NCBI RefSeq assembly: GCF_003323715.1 | Contig: NZ_QOIN01000026.1 | Location: forward strand, 1-64,000 | Direction of reading: 5' to 3' | Origin: Streptomyces diacarni | GTDB lineage: Bacteria > Actinomycetota > Actinomycetes > Streptomycetales > Streptomycetaceae | DNA: 64,000 nucleotides | Part shown: in pieces, positions 7,552-14,375 of the stretch | How the letters are laid out: the number at the start of each line of letters is the position of its first letter | Numbering within the stretch: the stretch's first letter is position 1 | The notes under the pieces: generated by a model | Seen by the model: the letters and a program-made list of their open reading frames with translations, nothing else | The model's database searches: none | Told to the model about the DNA's origin: nothing | Translations under genes and position numbers: made by a program

Positions 7552-9255
7552 TCACTCGTTGGCGGCGCGAGGGCGGTCCTCGTCCTCGTACTGGTCGAAG
7601 AGCGGGGTGCGGTCCCGGTCGTGGTGGTGACGGGGGCGGGCGGAACCGGCGTCGCGTGGGTCGCCGTCCACAGCCTGTGGGTCGGCGGCCGAGGCCGTGC
7701 TGGAGCGGGCGGAGCTCCAGGCGTCCGGTGCCTCCAGGTCGACTCCGCGCGTGGCGCGGGGGGCGACGGGGGCGCTCACGTACGTGGGCAGCGGCACCGG
7801 GACGGGCTCCCAGCCCTCACCGTCCGAGGAGTCACGCTCCCGGGCACGCTGCTGGTCGACCCACTCGGCGTGGTCGGTCTGCTCCACCAGGGCGCGCCGT
7901 TCGGCGGCCCCCTGCTCCTCCCTGACGCGCGCCGCCTCCTCACGCGCGCGGACAGCCTCTTCGCGGGCGCGGACAGCCTCCTGCCGGGCGTCCCTGCTGC
8001 CGGACGCGGTCGCGCCGCCCTGACGGCGGGCGTGCCCGGAGGCGTCCGCCGCCTGATCCGGTGAGCCGTCCGCGGTACGCCTGCCCTCGGGCCCCTGCCC
8101 GTCGTGCCGGGCGCCGGCCCCCTCGGGCCCTGGACCGGTCCGAGGGTGCGCGGCCGCGGGGTGGCGCGAGTCCCGCCCCGCGGAGTGTGCGGCATGGGCC
8201 GGGAGGCCGGGCTCGGTGTCGGCTTCCCAGGCTTCCGCCCGGCGGTGTCCGTCCGGAGCGGAGTCCCCGTCGCGGCGGCGCCGCGCGTGGAGCGTGCGGG
8301 CCGCCTCTTCTGCCTGGCGCCGGTCCATCGCGACGGCGAACCTGCGTCGCTCCTGGACGCGCAGGTAGGCGATGTAGATGCTCAGCAGGAGGGCCGGAAC
8401 GGCGGGGACCCACAGGAGGGCGAGACCGCGCACGGCGGCGAAGACGCTGCCGACGGTGAAGGCCAGGAACAGCAGCATCGTCGTGCGGCGCCGCCGTGCG
8501 AGCAGCTTCGCACGCTTGGCCTCTCGGGCCCGACGGCCCGCCAGAGCGGCGGCCCGCGCCTGCGCGGACTGCTCGCGGGACATCTGTCCGGCGCCGTTGT
8601 CGGCACCACCCTGCTGCTCGCCCGGGCGGACGGAGTCGTCGCTGGCCGGGGCGTCCCCTGCGCCGCTGTGTTCGAGGCCGCCGTGCGCCGGGTCACCGCT
8701 GTCGTGGCCCGAGGGGGAGGGCAGGCCGGACGGTGCGGGGTGGTCGTGACCTTCCTGTGCGACGCGTCCTTCCGGGCGTGCGGCACCGCGCGGGCCGGCG
8801 TGCGCCTGACCGACGCGCTGAGCGCGCGCGTGGGGGGCGTGCGCGTTGCCGCGCTGAGCGTGTGCGTGCACCTCGGTCGGCGCTTCGGAGCCGGGTGCGC
8901 CGACCATGGTCTTGGGGTCGGCGAAAGCCCGGACGTCCACCGACTCGTCGGCGGCGTCCGGGTCGTTCCGGTACGCGTCTCCGTCGTAACCGTCGTACGC
9001 ACCGGCAGAACCGGCGCCGGCCTGCGGCGCGTACGGGTCGTCCGCCTCCCACCGCTCGCGCACCCGGCGTCGCTCGGCGTCGCGCGCGTAGCGGCGCTCC
9101 ATGCCGGCCTTGCCGGACAGCAGCCGGATGGCGGTGCTGAAGCGTTCCGTCGGACGTGCTTCGTTCAGCTCGTCCTGTCGGCGAAGCCACATCGGCACCA
9201 GGTAGGCGGCCCAGGCCCCGACGATGACTGCGTAGATGAGGCCACTGCTGCTCAC
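7552..9255 (-). CDS. sepX: Divisome protein SepX (GlpR)
   Basis: A membrane-anchored septation protein of actinobacteria; in Streptomyces venezuelae SepX works with FtsZ-associated factors in vegetative and sporulation septa. The N-terminus SSSGLIYAVIVGAWAAYLVP followed by MWLRRQDELNEARPTERFS is the family hallmark: a short outer part, one membrane helix, then a basic segment. A second hydrophobic pair lies near residues 265-310 (TTMLLFLAFTVGSVFAAVRG). The rest is charged, low-complexity and probably disordered, with a Glu/Arg-rich stretch REEAVRAREEAARVREEQ. The GTG at 9255 gives the usual N-terminus; GAGG lies very close to it, and GTG 9261 or ATG 9288 are alternatives. It precedes the RimJ-like gene as in other actinobacteria. 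Confidence 0.9.
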   Translation of the reverse strand: MSSSGLIYAVIVGAWAAYLVPMWLRRQDELNEARPTERFSTAIRLLSGKAGMERRYARDAERRRVRERWEADDPYAPQAGAGSAGAYDGYDGDAYRNDPDAADESVDVRAFADPKTMVGAPGSEAPTEVHAHAQRGNAHAPHARAQRVGQAHAGPRGAARPEGRVAQEGHDHPAPSGLPSPSGHDSGDPAHGGLEHSGAGDAPASDDSVRPGEQQGGADNGAGQMSREQSAQARAAALAGRRAREAKRAKLLARRRRTTMLLFLAFTVGSVFAAVRGLALLWVPAVPALLLSIYIAYLRVQERRRFAVAMDRRQAEEAARTLHARRRRDGDSAPDGHRRAEAWEADTEPGLPAHAAHSAGRDSRHPAAAHPRTGPGPEGAGARHDGQGPEGRRTADGSPDQAADASGHARRQGGATASGSRDARQEAVRAREEAVRAREEAARVREEQGAAERRALVEQTDHAEWVDQQRARERDSSDGEGWEPVPVPLPTYVSAPVAPRATRGVDLEAPDAWSSARSSTASAADPQAVDGDPRDAGSARPRHHHDRDRTPLFDQYEDEDRPRAANE

Positions 9256-9418
9256 CCTCACACGGTAGAGGGGATCGAGTGAGCCCATCTGCCAAATAGC
9301 CCGGTGTGTCGCACGATCTGGCTGATCTCTCCACCTTTTCTTGTGATTGCCGGCCCGGGCGGCATGGAAATGGGCGATTGATACCGGGAGGCGGCTTTCC
9401 GCGCCACAATTCGAACGT

Positions 9419-10024
9419 CTATTTCATTTCCGAGGAGTGACCGGGCCGCGAGCGGCGCCACCGGGTCAGAAGTCCCTCGGGGACCTCCTCCGCCGTCAGT
9501 GCGAACACCAGGTGGTCCCGCCAGGCGCCGTCGATGTGCAGATAGCGCGGCCGCACACCCTCTTCCCGGAAGCCCAGTTTCTCCACGACCCGTCTGCTGG
9601 GCACATTCTCGGGACGGATACACACCTCGATGCGGTGCAGCCCCACGGAGCGGAAACAGTGGTCCACGGCGAGCGCCACCGCCGTCGGCATGACCCCCCG
9701 CCCGGCGACACCGCGGTCGATCCAGTAGCCGATATGCCCCGAACACATCGACCCCCAAGTGATGCCCGCCACGGTGAGCTGGCCGACCAGCCTGCCCTCG
9801 AACTGCACGACGAAGGGCAGCATCCGTCCCGCCTGCGCCTCGGCGCGCAGATGGCGCACCATCTGGCGGTAGGTGGGACGCCGCGGCGGCAGGTGGCCGG
9901 GCGGAGCCGGGGGAATCGTCGCCTCCCAGGGGCGCAACCAGTCGCGGTTGCGCTGGTTCACCTCCCGCCAGGCACGCTGATCGCGCACCCTTATCGGACG
10001 GAGGGTCGTGGGACCGTCCGCCAA
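9419..10024 (-). CDS. RimJ/RimL-type GNAT acetyltransferase
   Basis: A 201-residue GNAT N-acetyltransferase that uses acetyl-CoA; RimJ-type members acetylate protein N-termini, but the substrate here is unknown. A central VGQLTVAGITWGSMCSGHIG and YWIDRGVAGRGVMPTAVALA form the CoA-binding motif A (xxRGxG variant). HRIEVCIRPENVPSRRVVEK and LGFREEGVRPRYLHIDG follow, typical of the RimJ/RimL clan. It lies between SepX and the molybdenum-cofactor genes, the position of rimJ (Rv0995) beside moeA1 in M. tuberculosis, which supports orthology. It ends 160 bp before SepX on the same strand. Confidence 0.85.
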   Translation of the reverse strand: MADGPTTLRPIRVRDQRAWREVNQRNRDWLRPWEATIPPAPPGHLPPRRPTYRQMVRHLRAEAQAGRMLPFVVQFEGRLVGQLTVAGITWGSMCSGHIGYWIDRGVAGRGVMPTAVALAVDHCFRSVGLHRIEVCIRPENVPSRRVVEKLGFREEGVRPRYLHIDGAWRDHLVFALTAEEVPEGLLTRWRRSRPGHSSEMK

Positions 10025-10044
10025 CTCAGCCGGCCACGGCGCGT

Positions 10045-10710
10045 TCAGCGGTGGTCGTCCCCTCTGGGGTCGCCGGGCTGTTGGGACGCGCTCGGCTCGG
10101 TGGGCGTTTCGGTGTGGGCGTGCTGCGGGTGGTCGCCGCCGTGGACCTGGTCGACGGCGTGCGGCAGGAGGTCCGCCAGGACGGCGAGTCCGTCCTTCAC
10201 GCCTCCTGTCGAGCCCGGAAGGTTGACGATAAGGGTGCTTCCCGCGACACCGGCCACACCGCGCGAGAGGGCGGCTGTGGGGACCTTCTTGCGGCCCTCC
10301 GCTCGGATGGCCTCGGCGATACCGGGGATCTCGTAGTCCAGCAGCGAGCGGGTCACCTCAGGGGTGCGGTCGTTCGGGTTGATGCCGGTACCGCCCGTGG
10401 TGAGGACGACCGCGTACCCGGCCCGTACGGCCTCCCTCAGTGCCTGTCCCACGGGTTCTCCGTCCGGCACCACCCTCGGCCCGTCCGTGGCGAACCCCAT
10501 GGCCGTCAGCCCCTCCACGAGCAGGGGGCCGCCCTTGTCCGCGTACACCTGGGCGGCCGCCCGGTTGGAGGCCGTCACGGCGAGAGCCCGGTGGGACGGT
10601 TTTCTCGCGCCCTGGGGCCCGTTCCCGGCGGCGTGCTCTCCGGGGCCCGCGGCCGCGTGCCCGGTGCCGCCCGACGTGTGCGCGGCGCCACCGTGTCCCG
10701 CTGCCGTCAT
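10045..10710 (-). CDS. MogA/MoaB-type molybdopterin biosynthesis protein
   Basis: A 221-residue protein of the MogA/MoaB fold, which adenylylates molybdopterin before molybdate insertion by MoeA. A Gly/His-rich leader of about 35 residues precedes the domain. The domain has ALAVTASNRAAAQVYADKGG, the signature VVLTTGGTGINPNDRTPEVT, and a C-terminal TLIVNLPGSTGGVKDGLAVL. The His/Gln-rich tail is not conserved. ATG 10710 overlaps the moaC stop (ATGA), so the two genes are translationally coupled. MoaB itself is dispensable in some bacteria; with MoaC and MoeA alongside, a Mog-type role is most likely. Confidence 0.88.
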   Translation of the reverse strand: MTAAGHGGAAHTSGGTGHAAAGPGEHAAGNGPQGARKPSHRALAVTASNRAAAQVYADKGGPLLVEGLTAMGFATDGPRVVPDGEPVGQALREAVRAGYAVVLTTGGTGINPNDRTPEVTRSLLDYEIPGIAEAIRAEGRKKVPTAALSRGVAGVAGSTLIVNLPGSTGGVKDGLAVLADLLPHAVDQVHGGDHPQHAHTETPTEPSASQQPGDPRGDDHR

Positions 10711-11216
10711 GCGTCGCCCTCCTCCCCGGTGAGCGGCGAGCGTGTCCAGTCGCCCGACTTGCCGCCGCTCTTCTCCTGCACCCTGACGTCCGTGATCGTC
10801 GCAGCCTTGTCGACGGCCTTCACCATGTCGATGACCGTCAGACCGGCGACCGTCACCGCGGTGAGCGCCTCCATCTCGACGCCGGTGCGGTCGGTGGTCC
10901 TCACCCGGGCGGTGATCTCCACCGCGTCGTCGACGACCGCCAGGTCGACCTTCACTCCGGAGACCGCGAGCGGATGGCACAGCGGGATGAGTTCCGGGGT
11001 CTTCTTGGCGCCCATGATTCCGGCGATCCGGGCGGTCGCCAAAGCGTCGCCCTTGGGCACGCCCTCACCGCGCAGCAGCGCGACCACCCGCGGGGAGACC
11101 AGCACCCGTCCGGTGGCGCGGGCCGTCCTCGCGGTGACGTCCTTCTCCGACACGTCGACCATCCGGGCGGCCCCGGACGTGTCGAGGTGGGTGAGGTGCT
11201 GCTGGGGGCTGGTCAT
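10707..11216 (-). CDS. moaC: Cyclic pyranopterin monophosphate synthase MoaC
   Basis: A 169-residue MoaC, which converts the MoaA product (3',8-cyclo-GTP) to cyclic pyranopterin monophosphate in molybdenum cofactor synthesis. Near-invariant motifs are visible: ARMVDVSEKDVTARTARA, GIMGAKKTPELIPLCHPLAV with the active-site His, TGVEMEALTAVTVAGLTVID, and DMVKAVDKAATI with the catalytic Lys. The length is typical. It is the second gene of the moeA-moaC-mog unit and overlaps mog by 4 bp. A 66-bp gap separates it from moeA, enough for its own ribosome binding site. Confidence 0.96.
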   Translation of the reverse strand: MTSPQQHLTHLDTSGAARMVDVSEKDVTARTARATGRVLVSPRVVALLRGEGVPKGDALATARIAGIMGAKKTPELIPLCHPLAVSGVKVDLAVVDDAVEITARVRTTDRTGVEMEALTAVTVAGLTVIDMVKAVDKAATITDVRVQEKSGGKSGDWTRSPLTGEEGDA

Positions 11217-11282
11217 GGTTCTCCCGGTCCTGTGCTGTGCCCAGACACGGTACCGGCAGGGGCAAGGGCCGTGTCCGGCGCG

Positions 11283-12623
11283 TCAGTCCAGCGGAACGAC
11301 CGTGACCTCGCGCCCCGGTACGACCCTGCTCGTCTTCTCCGGGATGTCGATGAGGGCGTCGGCCTGCGCGAGAGCGGCGATCAGGTGGGAGCCCGAACCG
11401 CCGACCGGGCTGACGCTGCCCATCTCCTCGTCCTCTGCGGGCGGCGTGTAGGCGCCACGCAGGAACTGCCGCTTGCCCTCCGGCGAGGTCAGTTCCGACT
11501 CTCCGGACAGACGGGCGCTCACGGTGGGGCGTCGGACGGGCTCCTGTCCCATCAGGGCGCGCACCGCGGGACGGACGAACAGTTCGAAGGAGACGTACGC
11601 GCTCACCGGGTTGCCGGGAAGCGTGAGGATGGGCGTGCGGTCGGGGCCGATGAGGCCGAAGCCCTGGGGCTTGCCCGGCTGCATCGCGAGCCTGCGGAAC
11701 TCCACCGCGTCCGAGGCGCCGTCCGCCGGCTCGCCGTCCTCGTCCGCGCCGAACGCCTCCACACGGGAGAGCGCTTCCTTGACGACGTCGTAGGCGCCGA
11801 CGCTGACCCCGCCGCTGGTCACCAGGAGGTCGGCGCGGATGAGCTGGTCCTCGATGGTCGAGCGGAGCGTGTCCGCGTCGTCGGCCACTGCGCCCACCCG
11901 GTAGGGGATGGCTCCCGCCGCGCGGGCCGCGGCCGTCAGGACGAAGCTGTTGGCGTCGTGGATCTGACCGGGGCCCAAGGGCTCCCCCGGGGAGACGAGT
12001 TCGCTGCCGGTGGAGAGCACCACCACGCGGGGGCGGGGACGGACGGTCACCGCGCCGCGTCCGACGGCCGCGAGGAGGCCGACCTGCGCGGGGCCGAGCA
12101 CCGTGCCCGCCCGGAGCGCGACCGTGCCGGGGCGGACGTCGCTGCCCTTGGCCCTCACGTGCTGGCGCGGGACGACGGGGCGGTGTACGCGCACCTGTCC
12201 GGAGGCGTCCTGCGGGGCGCTGCTGTGCGCCCGCATGGCGTCCGCCGGGCCGCTGCCCGTACCGCCGTCGGTCCACTCGACCGGGACGACGGCCTCGGCT
12301 CCCGGTGGCAGCGGTGCGCCGGTCATGATGCGGGCCGCCTGTCCCGACGACACCGTGGGCAGTCCCGCACTGCCGGCCGCGATGTCACCGATGACGCTGA
12401 GCACCGCCGGGAACTCCTCGCTCGCCCCCTCGACGTCGGCGATCCGTACGGCGTAGCCGTCCATGGAGCTGTTGTCGAACGGCGGAAGGGCCGCCGGGAC
12501 GATCACGTCCTCGACCAGGGCGCACCCCTGCGCGTCCAGCAGGTTCAGCTCGATGGGTTCCAGCGGACGGATGCTGCGGAGGATGTCCTCCAGATGCTCG
12601 TCGACGGACCAGGTCTTGCTCAA
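11283..12623 (-). CDS. moeA: Molybdopterin molybdenumtransferase MoeA
   Basis: A 446-residue MoeA/gephyrin-E-type enzyme that inserts molybdate into adenylylated molybdopterin. The N-terminal part has ALPPFDNSSMDGYAVR; the central domain has IMTGAPLPPGAEAVVPVEWT; the MoCF-like domain has VLSTGSELVSPGEPLGPGQI, DANSF, LLVTSGGVSVGAYDVVKEAL and LPGNPVSAYVSFELFVRP; the C-terminus is a small beta domain. An insert rich in Ser/Ala follows the VEWTDGG region. It starts 3 bp after the galU stop on the same strand, so galU-moeA-moaC-mog probably form one transcript. The neighbours match galU-moeA1 in M. tuberculosis. Confidence 0.96.
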   Translation of the reverse strand: MSKTWSVDEHLEDILRSIRPLEPIELNLLDAQGCALVEDVIVPAALPPFDNSSMDGYAVRIADVEGASEEFPAVLSVIGDIAAGSAGLPTVSSGQAARIMTGAPLPPGAEAVVPVEWTDGGTGSGPADAMRAHSSAPQDASGQVRVHRPVVPRQHVRAKGSDVRPGTVALRAGTVLGPAQVGLLAAVGRGAVTVRPRPRVVVLSTGSELVSPGEPLGPGQIHDANSFVLTAAARAAGAIPYRVGAVADDADTLRSTIEDQLIRADLLVTSGGVSVGAYDVVKEALSRVEAFGADEDGEPADGASDAVEFRRLAMQPGKPQGFGLIGPDRTPILTLPGNPVSAYVSFELFVRPAVRALMGQEPVRRPTVSARLSGESELTSPEGKRQFLRGAYTPPAEDEEMGSVSPVGGSGSHLIAALAQADALIDIPEKTSRVVPGREVTVVPLD

Positions 12624-12626
12624 GGC

Positions 12627-13529
12627 TTACATCTCCTCGGTGACGTAACCGCGCAGCCACTCCCGGAACTCCGGGCCCAGGTCCTCACGTTCGCATGCGA
12701 GTCGGACAATGGCTCGCAAATAGTCTCCCCGGTCCCCGGTGTCGTAGCGGCGTCCGCTGAAGACTACGCCGTGCACGGGGCCGCCCAGGGACTCGTCGAC
12801 GGACAGTGCCTGCAGGGCGTCGGTGAGCTGAATCTCGCCGCCCCTGCCGGGCTGCGTCTTGCTGAGGACGTCGAAGACCGCCGGGTCGAGCACGTAGCGG
12901 CCGATGATGGCCAGATTGCTGGGTGCCTGCTCGGCGGAGGGCTTCTCCACCAGGTCGGAGACGCGGACGACGTCGCCGTCCGAGGTGGGGCTCGCCGCGG
13001 CGGCGCCGTACAGGTGAATGCTGGACGGGTCGACCTCCAGCAGGGCGATCACGCTTCCGCCGCGCTCCTCCCGGACCTGCAGCATGCGGGCGAGCAAAGG
13101 GTCGCGCGGGTCGATCAGGTCGTCGCCCAGGAGGACGGCGAAGGGCTGGTTGCCGACGTGCGGCGCGGCGCACAGGACGGCGTGCCCGAGCCCTCGGGGG
13201 TCGCCCTGACGGACGTAGTGCATGGTGGCCAGGTCGCTGGACTCCTGCACACGGGCGAGCTTCCCCTCGTCGCCCTTGTCGCGCAGGGTCTGTTCCAATT
13301 CGTAGTTGCGGTCGAAGTGGTCCTCAAGGGGCCGCTTGTTGCGGCCGGTGACCATGAGGACGTCGGACAGTCCTGCTGCCACGGCCTCCTCGACCACATA
13401 CTGGATCGCGGGCTTGTCGACGACCGGGAGCATCTCCTTGGGGGTGGCCTTCGTCGCGGGGAGGAAGCGGGTGCCCAGGCCGGCGGCGGGGATGACCGCC
13501 TTGGTGATCCGCGTGCGGGGAGAAGTCAT
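12627..13529 (-). CDS. galU: UTP-glucose-1-phosphate uridylyltransferase GalU
   Basis: A 300-residue nucleotidyltransferase that makes UDP-glucose from UTP and glucose-1-phosphate, for wall polymers, trehalose and glycosylation. The nucleotide-binding signature AVIPAAGLGTRFLPATKATP and KEMLPVVDKPAIQYVVEEAV are intact, followed by the GalU-type LLGDDLIDPRDPLLARML and DLVEKPSAEQAPSN (sugar-phosphate and metal site). I prefer ATG 13529 over the upstream GTG 13541 because homologues begin MTxxxxRITKAVIPAAGL. It opens the galU-moeA-moaC-mog unit, diverging from the cyclo-ligase gene. Confidence 0.96.
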   Translation of the reverse strand: MTSPRTRITKAVIPAAGLGTRFLPATKATPKEMLPVVDKPAIQYVVEEAVAAGLSDVLMVTGRNKRPLEDHFDRNYELEQTLRDKGDEGKLARVQESSDLATMHYVRQGDPRGLGHAVLCAAPHVGNQPFAVLLGDDLIDPRDPLLARMLQVREERGGSVIALLEVDPSSIHLYGAAAASPTSDGDVVRVSDLVEKPSAEQAPSNLAIIGRYVLDPAVFDVLSKTQPGRGGEIQLTDALQALSVDESLGGPVHGVVFSGRRYDTGDRGDYLRAIVRLACEREDLGPEFREWLRGYVTEEM

Positions 13530-13630
13530 GTCCCGCACCATAACCGCTCAATTGATCCGAAAGATAAGGGTTCGCATGGTTTCCATAAGGTTTGTTGCGT
13601 TTTGCGAACCCGGGAGGGGTGAGGCGCGTC

Positions 13631-14239
13631 ATGGGCGAGCCGAAGACCGCCGGCAACAGTAGGAAGCGCGAGTTGCGTCGCACTGTCCTCGCGGTGAGGA
13701 GGACGTTGCCGCCGGATGACCGCCAGGCAGCCGCCGAGGAGCTGGCACGGCGTGTCCTGGCCCTCGACGAGCTCGCCGCGGCCCGCACGGTCGCCGCCTA
13801 CGTCTCGGTGGGAACGGAACCGGGAACGGGCCCTCTGCTCCGAGCGCTGGACGAACGCGGCGCACGGGTGCTGCTGCCGGTCCTGCAGGCCGACAACGAC
13901 CTCGACTGGGCCCCCTACGAGGGTCCCGACGCGCTCGCCCCTGTGGGACGGGGACTGCGGGAGCCCACCGGGCCGCGGCTCGGGCCCGAGGCGGTCATCG
14001 AAGCCGACGCGGTGCTGCTGCCCGGCCTGGCCGTCGACCGGCGCGGGCTGCGACTCGGCCGGGGCGCGGGATGCTACGACCGCGTACTCGCCCGGCTGGC
14101 GGCCTCCGGTGCGCACCCGGCCTGCGCGGTGCTGCTGTACGACGGTGAGGTCGTCGACCACATCGACGGCGAGGCACACGACCGCCTCGTGCGGACAGCC
14201 GTGACGCCGGCTGGAGTGCACCGCCTCGGTGAGGAGTAG
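13631..14239 (+). CDS. 5-formyltetrahydrofolate cyclo-ligase
   Basis: A 202-residue cyclo-ligase that turns 5-formyl-THF into 5,10-methenyl-THF with ATP, clearing a dead-end folate. SRKRELRRTVLAVRRTLPPD carries the conserved Lys/Arg start of the family; YVSVGTEPGTGPLLRALDER and RGARVLLPVL follow; the substrate and nucleotide signature is LPGLAVDRRGLRLGRGAGCY followed by DRVLA. ATG 13631 follows GAGG at 13621 with good spacing; an in-frame GTG at 13619 lacks room for a site. It diverges from galU, as Rv0992c does next to galU in M. tuberculosis. Confidence 0.93.
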   Translation: MGEPKTAGNSRKRELRRTVLAVRRTLPPDDRQAAAEELARRVLALDELAAARTVAAYVSVGTEPGTGPLLRALDERGARVLLPVLQADNDLDWAPYEGPDALAPVGRGLREPTGPRLGPEAVIEADAVLLPGLAVDRRGLRLGRGAGCYDRVLARLAASGAHPACAVLLYDGEVVDHIDGEAHDRLVRTAVTPAGVHRLGEE

Positions 14240-14291
14240 GGCACCGCCCGACTCTCCTCCTCGACCACCTCCACCGCCCACCTCCCGGGTC

Positions 14292-14324
14292 GGCCCCGAC
14301 CGCCCACGGAGCCGGGTCGGGGCC
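14292..14324. terminator. Bidirectional hairpin between convergent genes
   Basis: GGCCCCGACC (14292-14301) pairs perfectly with GGTCGGGGCC (14315-14324) around a 13-nt loop. It lies between the convergent cyclo-ligase and penicillin acylase genes and probably terminates both. Confidence 0.65.
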
Positions 14325-14375
14325 GTAGAGGGGCGTCAGGGCGGTACAGGGGCGTCAGGGGCGGCGCCCCGGATC

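Noticed and set aside
10440-13622. 1060-codon open plus-strand frame opposite moeA and galU
   Set aside because: Antisense shadow of two well-conserved genes; composition is that of reversed GC-rich codons and it has no domain.
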